A stretch of DNA of 5,891 nt from an uncultured Eubacteriales bacterium (GTDB lineage Bacteria; Bacillota; Clostridia; Oscillospirales; Oscillospiraceae): the NCBI GenBank assembly GCA_900540545.1, contig UQGJ01000110.1, positions 1 through 5,891 of the forward strand. Direction: 5' to 3'. The notes below the pieces were generated by a model that did not search any database, was not told where the DNA came from, and saw only the letters and a program-made list of their open reading frames with translations. The position numbers and the translations under genes were made by a program. Below, piece by piece: positions 1-5,891 of this stretch. Each line of letters opens with the position of its first letter. Position 1 is the first letter of the stretch.

Positions 1-139
1 CGCTAGAACAACTTCGGCTGCCGCCCCTCGGCATATGACCCGGCAAAACTTGATAGTAGTTGCGTTTTCATTGGTGCAAACAAGCCGCCACAAGGTCTGT
101 ACGGTTTTGAATTGGCTTTCTGCCCATTGCCAGTCGGCA
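1..139. other. Unassigned sequence at the left edge
   Basis: This stretch is less GC-rich than the rest and runs up to the inverted-arm element. It shows no Shine-Dalgarno site, no family I recognise, no tRNA-like fold and no terminator. A short open frame on the minus strand crosses it, but it begins inside the spacer of the inverted-arm element and is probably chance. Confidence 0.4.
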
Positions 140-233
140 CGGGCGGCTGATAGCCGCCCCTACAAGGGGCTGGTGGTTTGATTGGTACTCCTTGCGTGGC
201 TGTGACCATGTAGGGGCGGCTATCAGCCGCCCG
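140..233. repeat. Small element with 25-bp perfect inverted arms
   Basis: Bases 140-164 and 209-233 are exact reverse complements, separated by 44 bases. Each arm is itself a hairpin: gggcggct-gat-agccgccc (141-159) and its mirror image (214-232). The left arm can also pair locally as gcccct-aca-aggggc (156-170). The element has the form of a small hairpin or MITE-like intergenic repeat, but it encodes nothing, and no target-site duplication is clear at its ends. The family is not identified. Confidence 0.8.
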
Positions 234-240
234 CCGTCAC

Positions 241-490
241 GCACTGGCCTTGCCGGGACTTGCCATGCCAGGCGCGCCGCGCCAGTGCATGGGGGTGAAC
301 GATTGCGGGATAGGCCGTAACGGCCGAGGCAGAAGCGGAAAGGCAGACTTGTTACCTCTAGCCGGTCTCAAGTGCCACGCTAACGTTGGCGCCGCCCCAC
401 GGGTCCAGGGCCGAAGCCCTGGTTTTCTTTCCGTCCTCTTTCTCAAACGAGAAAGAGGACCCCCGCGCGGGAGCGCCGCCCCCGGAGGGC
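241..490 (+). repeat. Structured GC-rich repeat, copy A
   Basis: This is the second full-length copy of the repeat at 1999-2248, in the same orientation, lying just downstream of the pgmB stop. It keeps the same order of hairpins: ggccg-taa-cggcc (313-325), the 7-bp hairpin 405-422 followed by ttttcttt, and the 12-bp hairpin 433-444 with 449-460. It also has an 8-bp outer pair gcactggc (241-248) with gccagtgc (281-288), which is weaker in copy B. No intrinsic terminator with a U-run in the minus-strand direction was found after pgmB, so these hairpins may form the 3' end of that transcript. That role is inference. Confidence 0.85.
405..432 (+). terminator. Terminator-like hairpin inside repeat A, plus-strand direction
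   Basis: The stem ccagggc (405-411) with gccctgg (416-422) and the following ttttctttcc are identical to those in repeat B. A plus-strand transcript entering from the left could end here, but none is evident. Confidence 0.4.
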
Positions 491-498
491 ACTCCGCC

Positions 499-1134
499 TC
501 AGACCAGCTCCACCAGCTGCGTCAAGCGTGTGACAACATGTTCGGCCAGCGGGCTGTCCACGGCGTCCCCACCGAACGCCACGCTCTCGAAGCCGCCCGC
601 GTGGGCGGCCTGGATGCCCGCGGCGGCGTCCTCCACCACCAGAGCCTCCGCCGGGGCCACGCTCAGCAGGCGGGCGGCGGTGAGAAAGACCTCCGGGTCG
701 GGCTTGGCCCGGGTGATGGAATTGCCGTCGGCGATGGCGTGGAAATAGTCCGTCAGGCCGGTGCGCTCCAGGATGGGGCGGGCGTTTTTGCTGCTGCTGC
801 CCACGGCCAGCAGGACGCCCCTGGCCCGGAGGGCCTCCAGGGCGGCGCGGGTGTCCGGGTCCACGTCGGCGGGGGTCATTTGGGCCACCCGGGCGACATA
901 GGCGGCGTTTTTCTCGGCGGCCAGGTCCTCCTTTTCCGCCGGGGTGTAGGAAATGGGGCTGGGCTCCAGGACGATGTCCAGGCTGTCCATCCGGGAGATG
1001 CCCCGGAGACGGTCGTACACCGTCTCGTCGAAGGGGAGGCCCAGACGGTCGGTGAGGCCCTTCCAGGCGGCGTAGTGGAGACGGTCGGTGTGGACCAGGA
1101 CGCCGTCCAGGTCGAAAATCACAGCCTTTTTCAT
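499..1134 (-). CDS. pgmB: Beta-phosphoglucomutase
   Basis: This 211-residue cytoplasmic enzyme should interconvert beta-glucose 1-phosphate and glucose 6-phosphate, the step that feeds the product of maltose, trehalose or kojibiose phosphorylases into glycolysis. The sequence follows the known family closely: FDLDGVLVHTD with nucleophile D8 and acid/base D10, T16, H20 and W24 in HTDRLHYAAWK, substrate loop GISR (45-48), phosphate-binding GSSSKN near 111, lysine in the RAKPDPEVF motif near 142, and metal ligands in VVEDAAAGIQAA. These match the residues used by the Lactococcus lactis enzyme, and the full length (about 215-220 in relatives) is present. The ATG at 1134 overlaps the TGA of the Cof-type gene, and an AAAGGAG ribosome site inside that gene lies 8 bases before it. 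The open frame extends further upstream, but only as an out-of-frame reading of the Cof gene. No phosphorylase or transporter for a disaccharide is adjacent, so which pathway supplies it is not visible. Confidence 0.93.
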   Translation of the reverse strand: MKKAVIFDLDGVLVHTDRLHYAAWKGLTDRLGLPFDETVYDRLRGISRMDSLDIVLEPSPISYTPAEKEDLAAEKNAAYVARVAQMTPADVDPDTRAALEALRARGVLLAVGSSSKNARPILERTGLTDYFHAIADGNSITRAKPDPEVFLTAARLLSVAPAEALVVEDAAAGIQAAHAGGFESVAFGGDAVDSPLAEHVVTRLTQLVELV

Positions 1135-1925
1135 CCTTCCAGCTCCTTTAAGAGGGATTCCAGGACGGGGAGCACGCTGGCGCAGCGGCGGGGGTAGCGG
1201 GCGCGGAGGGCGGGATCGGCCCCCTCCATGAGCCAGGCGGTCCCGGCCAGGTCCAGCATGGGCACGTCGTTCCAGTTGTCGCCGAAGGCCGCGGTGTCGG
1301 CCAGAGCCACCCCCAGGCCCGCGCAGAGGCCCCTCAGGCCCGTGCCCTTGTCGGCCAGGGTGAAGTCCACCCAGTCGGGGCCGGCGGCGGCCATGTGGAG
1401 GGCGTCCCCCCACCGGGGGCCCAGGGCCTGCTGGGGGGCGGCGGTGCCGCCGGGGCAGTAGGCCGAGACCTTGAGGATGTCCTCCGGGATGTCCTGGGGG
1501 CGGGACAGAAGGGTGACGCGGTTGCCCTTATCCTCCTCCATGTAGCGGATATACGCCGGGGGGCAGGCCGAGACGTAGCTTGTGTTGGCCCCGGAGACCA
1601 GCAGTTCGCAGCCGGGGAGGGCCAGGATGGCGTCCGCCAGGGCCAGGGCTTCGTCCCTGGGCATGACGGTTTTGGAGAGGACGGGGGCGGAATCCTCGGT
1701 GCCGGGGCCGTAGAGGATGGCGCCGTTTTCGCAGAGGAAGCAGACCTCGTCGGCCACCGGGGCGAAGAGGGTCCGCAGAGAGTGGTACTGGCGGCCCGAG
1801 GCGGGGCAGAAGAGGACCCTGGCGGCGTGGAGCCGGCGGACCAGCGGAAAGAGGGCCGGGGGCAGGGCGGTCTGTCCGTAGGGGATCAGGGTGCCGTCGA
1901 TGTCGGTGGCGATGAGTTTGAGCAT
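1131..1925 (-). CDS. Cof-type HAD-superfamily phosphatase (class IIB)
   Basis: This 264-residue soluble enzyme is probably a magnesium-dependent phosphatase acting on sugar phosphates or similar small molecules. All four HAD motifs are visible: motif I DIDGTL with nucleophile D8 and acid/base D10, motif II PASGRQ with S43, the motif III lysine K193 in ADKGTGL, and motif IV GDNWND (215-220), where D216 and D220 would bind Mg. The stretch of about 140 residues between motifs II and III is the expected place of the C2-type cap that chooses the substrate, as in the Cof/YidA group. The length is normal for that group (about 260-290). The ATG at 1925 is preferred because an AAGGAG ribosome site lies 6 bases before it. 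The open frame continues upstream only into the structured repeat. The stop overlaps the start of the beta-phosphoglucomutase gene (ATGA), so the pair should be translated together. The exact substrate is unknown. Confidence 0.92.
   Translation of the reverse strand: MLKLIATDIDGTLIPYGQTALPPALFPLVRRLHAARVLFCPASGRQYHSLRTLFAPVADEVCFLCENGAILYGPGTEDSAPVLSKTVMPRDEALALADAILALPGCELLVSGANTSYVSACPPAYIRYMEEDKGNRVTLLSRPQDIPEDILKVSAYCPGGTAAPQQALGPRWGDALHMAAAGPDWVDFTLADKGTGLRGLCAGLGVALADTAAFGDNWNDVPMLDLAGTAWLMEGADPALRARYPRRCASVLPVLESLLKELEG
1143..1149 (-). promoter_or_regulatory. pgmB: Ribosome binding site of pgmB inside the Cof-type gene
   Basis: AAAGGAG lies 8 bases before the pgmB ATG and within the last codons of the Cof-type gene. 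It supports the overlapping ATGA start at 1134 and translational coupling. Confidence 0.85.
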
Positions 1926-1931
1926 GGGAAA

Positions 1932-1937
1932 CTCCTT
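1932..1937 (-). promoter_or_regulatory. Ribosome binding site of the Cof-type phosphatase gene
   Basis: AAGGAG on the minus strand lies 6 bases before the ATG at 1925. It fixes this start against a longer open frame that runs back into repeat B. Confidence 0.85.
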
Positions 1938-1947
1938 AATAATGAAG

Positions 1948-1973
1948 AATTGACAATTGATAATGAATAATTG
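1948..1973. repeat. Degenerate heptamer repeat in the leader of the Cof-type gene
   Basis: An AT-rich island in otherwise GC-rich DNA reads as 7-base units: aattgac, aattgat, aatgaat, aattg. A related longer match pairs 1940-1952 with 1961-1973 (12 of 13 identical, 21 bases apart). It ends about 10 bases before the AAGGAG site of the Cof-type gene. The easily melted island could hold that operon's promoter, but no good -35/-10 pair is visible on the minus strand. Confidence 0.6.
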
Positions 1974-1998
1974 CGCCTGCGGGCGGGACGGGGGAAAT

Positions 1999-2248
1999 GC
2001 ACGAGCCTTGCCGGGCATTGCTATGCCAGGCGCGCCGCGCCAGCGCATGGGGGGTGAACAACTGCGTGATAGGCCGTAACGGCCGGGGCGGGGGCGGAAG
2101 GGCAGACTTGTCACCTCTAGCCGGTTTCGACCTCCAGGCCCCCTTGGTGCCGCCCCTTGGGCCCAGGGCCGAAGCCCTGGTTTTCTTTCCGTCCCCTTTC
2201 TCAAACGAGAAAGGGGACCCCCGCCGGAGGCGCCGCCCCCGGCGGGGG
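1999..2248 (+). repeat. Structured GC-rich repeat, copy B
   Basis: This stretch aligns over its whole length with 241-490 in the same orientation, at about 80-85% identity by hand count, with the most variable part at about 2131-2146. In order on the plus strand it holds an 8-bp palindrome ggcgcgcc (2029-2036), a small hairpin ggccg-taa-cggcc (2072-2084), a 7-bp hairpin with loop cgaa (2163-2180) followed by ttttcttt, a 12-bp perfect hairpin (2191-2202 with 2207-2218, loop aaac), and a 10-bp GC-only hairpin (2218-2227 with 2239-2248). It fills most of the 382-base gap between the ATPase and the Cof gene and carries no convincing reading frame. I do not recognise the repeat family. The strand given is arbitrary. 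Confidence 0.85.
2163..2190 (+). terminator. Terminator-like hairpin inside repeat B, plus-strand direction
   Basis: A 7-bp stem (ccagggc 2163-2169 with gccctgg 2174-2180) is followed at once by ttttctttcc. This has the form of an intrinsic terminator for plus-strand transcripts, though no plus-strand gene is present to use it. Read on the minus strand, the same stem has a UUCG loop closed by C-G. Confidence 0.4.
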
Positions 2249-2260
2249 AGAATACGTGCG

Positions 2261-2295
2261 GAAAAGGCGGCGGACATTGCATCCGCCGCCTTTTC
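2261..2295 (-). terminator. Intrinsic terminator of the ABC importer operon
   Basis: A perfect 14-bp inverted repeat (2261-2274 pairing with 2282-2295) encloses a 7-base loop. It begins 12 bases after the TAA of the ATPase gene. The outer pairs are A:T, so either strand ends its stem with a run of four U after a GC-rich core (ggcggcgga/tccgccgcc), which makes it potentially bidirectional. It separates the importer operon from the HAD operon. Confidence 0.9.
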
Positions 2296-2307
2296 TAAGC
2301 GGTGCGT

Positions 2308-3954
<1,647 letters not shown>

Positions 3955-3957
3955 GGT

Positions 3958-5787
3958 TTAACCTCCAATCCCTTTGTCCAGGCTGGCGCCGGTGACCTTG
4001 TTGACGATGGCGTTGCAGACCAGGATGGTGACGATCAAAATCAGGTTGATGCCGCTGGAGAAGGCGTACAGGCCCATCTCGTCGAAGTAGTCCAGCGTGG
4101 TGGAGAGGATGAAGCCCTGGACGCACAGCAGCATGAACAGGCTCAGCTCCCGCAGGCAGGTCATGAAGGGGAGCAGGTAGCCGCTGATGATGGAGGACTT
4201 CTGGATGGGGATGATGATGCGGGTCATGCGCTTGATCCAGGGCACGTCCTGGATGATGGCCGCCTCCTCGATCTCGCCGGAGAGCTGAAGCATGGAGTTC
4301 AGGCTGGACCGGCTGGCGAAGGGGATGTATTTGACGGTGCCCACGATGATGAGGATGGTGTAAGTATTGAACAGGTTGATGTACTGGTTGGAGAAGAGGA
4401 TGAAGAAGGCCACGCCCACGGCGATGGAGGGCATCAGGTAGGGCAGGAAGGCCACCGCGTTGACGTAGTTGGCCCATTTACTTCGTCGGCTCTTGGCCAC
4501 GGAGTAGCCGATGAGGGTGCCGATGGTGCCCGCCAGCAGGGCGCAGGCCACGCTGACCAGCATGGTGCCCTTGAAGGCGTTCCAGATGGTCTCGTTGTGG
4601 AGGATGCCCTTCTGGCCGTACATGCCGTTCTCGGTGACGTTCTCACTGGTGGTCCACCACTTGGTGGTCAGGTTGCTGGTGTCCCCGGTGTAGAGGAAGG
4701 AGTAGTCGCCGGGGTTGGGGAGGAAGGTCTCGAAGGCGAAGGAGACGATGGGGAAGATACTGGTGAAGAAGGTGACCACCACCAGGACGATGGCGATGAC
4801 GTGCTTGCCCAGCTTGCCCAGGTTGATTTTGGAGATTTGGCCGGACTTGCCGGTGACGGTGGTGTAGTTCTTCCGGCTGGTGAGGCTGAACTGGTTGAGC
4901 AGCATGATCGCCACGCCGAACACCATCATAATGATGGCCAGAATGCTGGCCTCGCCGGTGTACCGGGAGTTCATGGACACGTACTTGGTGGCAAGGGTGG
5001 TGAGGCCCAGGTAGTGGGGCACCGGGTAGGAGCCCATGGAGGAGCCGAACACCAGCAAAATGGTGGAGAGGATGGCCGGCTTGACCATGGGCAGAGTCAC
5101 CTTGGTCATGATTTTCCACTTGGGGGTGTCCAGGATGGTGGCCGCTTCCTCCAGGTTGGCGTCCATGTTGCGGAAGATGCCGCCGATGAGGATGTAGGCG
5201 AAGGGGGCGTAGTGCAGGCCCAGGACCACCAGACTGGGGAAGAGGCCCTGGCACCACCACATGGGCATGTTGATGCCCAGCGTGGCGGCCAGCAGGCCGT
5301 TGGAGGTGCCGGTGACGGCGTTGGAGTTGAACATGTTCTGCCACACCACGGCCAGGGTCCACTGGGGCATGATGTAGGGGAAGATGAAGATGGAGCTGAG
5401 GTACTTCCGGCAGGACATGTTGGTGCGGGTGACCAGGAAGGCGAAGATGCCGCCGAAGAGGATGGCCACCACGCAGGTGCCCACGGCCAGCAGGACCGTG
5501 TTGAGCAGGGGGGTCCACAGGTTGGTCCGGGCCAGGCGGCTGGTAAAGAGGTCGATGTAGTTGACCGTGGTATAGCCGCTGGACATGCCGGTGAGGTGGG
5601 CGTCGATGGAGCCGGGGTGGATGAGCAGGGTGTCCCGCACGATGGCCACGATGGGGGCCACGGTGGAGAAGGTCAGCACGATGCCCATCAGCAGCAGAAT
5701 GACGTTGTGGGGCTTGGAGAAGTAGGTGCGCAGCTTGTTCAGGAAGATGGCCGATTTGTTCGGGGCCAGGGTGGCGGTTTGGTTCAT
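3958..5787 (-). CDS. Fused two-domain ABC importer permease (ferric iron / aminoethylphosphonate / spermidine-like group)
   Basis: This 609-residue inner-membrane protein should form the whole translocation channel of an ABC importer, because two permease domains are joined in one chain. I count about 12 hydrophobic segments by eye, six per half: near residues 28-50, 92-119, 130-150, 186-205, 236-256, 281-299, then 329-352, 406-428, 442-465, 474-490, 531-556 and 575-597. Each half has a cytoplasmic EAA loop that docks the ATPase: EEAATILDTPKWK from residue 213 and EEAAIIQDVPWIK from residue 507. Fused permeases with this layout (FbpB-like) are known for ferric iron, aminoethylphosphonate and thiamine importers, so the substrate cannot be fixed from sequence alone. 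The ATG at 5787-5785 has an AGGAGA ribosome site (5798-5793) just upstream. The ATPase gene follows after 3 bases, so the two are co-translated. The loop at residues 355-405 between the first two segments of the second half is rather long. No binding-protein gene is in view. Confidence 0.9.
   Translation of the reverse strand: MNQTATLAPNKSAIFLNKLRTYFSKPHNVILLLMGIVLTFSTVAPIVAIVRDTLLIHPGSIDAHLTGMSSGYTTVNYIDLFTSRLARTNLWTPLLNTVLLAVGTCVVAILFGGIFAFLVTRTNMSCRKYLSSIFIFPYIMPQWTLAVVWQNMFNSNAVTGTSNGLLAATLGINMPMWWCQGLFPSLVVLGLHYAPFAYILIGGIFRNMDANLEEAATILDTPKWKIMTKVTLPMVKPAILSTILLVFGSSMGSYPVPHYLGLTTLATKYVSMNSRYTGEASILAIIMMVFGVAIMLLNQFSLTSRKNYTTVTGKSGQISKINLGKLGKHVIAIVLVVVTFFTSIFPIVSFAFETFLPNPGDYSFLYTGDTSNLTTKWWTTSENVTENGMYGQKGILHNETIWNAFKGTMLVSVACALLAGTIGTLIGYSVAKSRRSKWANYVNAVAFLPYLMPSIAVGVAFFILFSNQYINLFNTYTILIIVGTVKYIPFASRSSLNSMLQLSGEIEEAAIIQDVPWIKRMTRIIIPIQKSSIISGYLLPFMTCLRELSLFMLLCVQGFILSTTLDYFDEMGLYAFSSGINLILIVTILVCNAIVNKVTGASLDKGIGG
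3961..3966 (-). promoter_or_regulatory. Ribosome binding site of the ABC ATPase gene inside the permease gene
   Basis: GGAGGT forms the last two glycine codons of the permease and is a near-perfect Shine-Dalgarno site 6 bases before the ATPase ATG at 3954. The permease stop TAA lies between them, so coupled translation is expected. Confidence 0.85.
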
Positions 5788-5792
5788 AATGA

Positions 5793-5798
5793 TCTCCT
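5793..5798 (-). promoter_or_regulatory. Ribosome binding site of the permease gene
   Basis: AGGAGA on the minus strand, 5 bases before the ATG at 5787, supports that start. It lies in a purine-rich leader between the start codon and repeat C. Confidence 0.8.
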
Positions 5799-5813
5799 CT
5801 CTCTGGTGAGGAT

Positions 5814-5891
5814 GGAGGGCACCGCCCTCCGGGGGGTCCCCTTTCTTCTCAAAGAAAGGGGACGGAAAGAAGGACCGGGGGCGGCACGGGC
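5814..5891 (-). repeat. Structured repeat, copy C: inverted, shortened and cut by the window edge
   Basis: Read on the minus strand, this segment matches the hairpin end of copies A and B: gtgccgccccc, then ttctttcc, then a 12-bp perfect hairpin (5836-5847 with 5852-5863), then a run of C. The 18-base hairpin with loop cgaa found in A and B is missing, so the copy is internally deleted. A further 7-bp hairpin, ggagggc-acc-gccctcc, lies at 5814-5830. It sits in the leader of the permease gene, 27 bases before the start codon. No promoter is evident in this leader, so the operon may be transcribed from further right, through this element. Confidence 0.75.

Noticed and set aside
3..209. A 68-residue open frame on the minus strand at the left edge
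   Set aside because: Its start lies in the spacer of the inverted-arm element, no Shine-Dalgarno site precedes it, and the left arm is read as part of the protein. It could be a remnant but cannot be supported.
271..278. The palindrome ggcgcgcc, also at 2029-2036, as a possible protein-binding site
   Set aside because: It is part of the shared repeat, and short GC palindromes are expected in such DNA. Nothing singles it out.
250..1197. A 315-residue open frame on the plus strand across repeat A and pgmB
   Set aside because: It starts inside the repeat, runs antisense to pgmB, has no ribosome site and shows no protein family features.
1950..1955. A perfect TTGACA on the plus strand
   Set aside because: No -10 box lies 16-18 bases downstream (the sequence is gcgcct), no plus-strand gene follows, and the hexamer arises from the heptamer repeat.
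1926..2282. Longer N-terminus for the Cof-type phosphatase
   Set aside because: The added residues translate the structured repeat and are proline/arginine-rich. The ATG at 1925 has a good ribosome site and directly precedes the HAD motif I.

Overview
The window comes from a GC-rich bacterium with strong Shine-Dalgarno sites, tightly packed operons and a heptameric AT-rich repeat of a kind common in Clostridia. The protein sequences also fit the Firmicutes. A gut member of the Oscillospiraceae (Flavonifractor/Oscillibacter-like) is my best guess, inferred from style and not from a marker gene. All four genes I can support lie on the minus strand, so transcription runs from right to left.

Right part (5891 to 2261): an ABC importer operon. 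A fused, two-domain permease of 609 residues (5787-3958) is followed after 3 bases by its ATPase of 548 residues (3954-2308). A very strong hairpin terminator (2295-2261) closes the operon. The substrate-binding protein is not in the window and may lie beyond the right edge. The permease looks like the ferric iron / aminoethylphosphonate / spermidine-type group. The ATPase has a MalK/UgpC-like core but carries about 120 extra residues between the Q-loop and the ABC signature, and a charged insert in its C-terminal domain. That insertion is the most unusual protein feature here.

Middle part (1925 to 499): a two-gene operon of HAD-superfamily enzymes. A Cof-type phosphatase (1925-1131) overlaps a beta-phosphoglucomutase (1134-499) by four bases (ATGA). 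Both probably act on sugar phosphates. No glycoside phosphorylase gene is visible beside them.

Gaps: a GC-rich structured repeat of about 250 bp occurs twice in the same orientation (241-490 and 1999-2248), on either side of the HAD operon. A shorter, internally deleted and inverted relative lies upstream of the permease (5814-5891, cut by the window edge). Its main hairpin keeps 12 perfect base pairs in all three copies, with paired substitutions, so the fold appears to be maintained. A separate hairpin-forming element with 25-bp inverted arms sits at 140-233. Bases 1-139 hold nothing I recognise.
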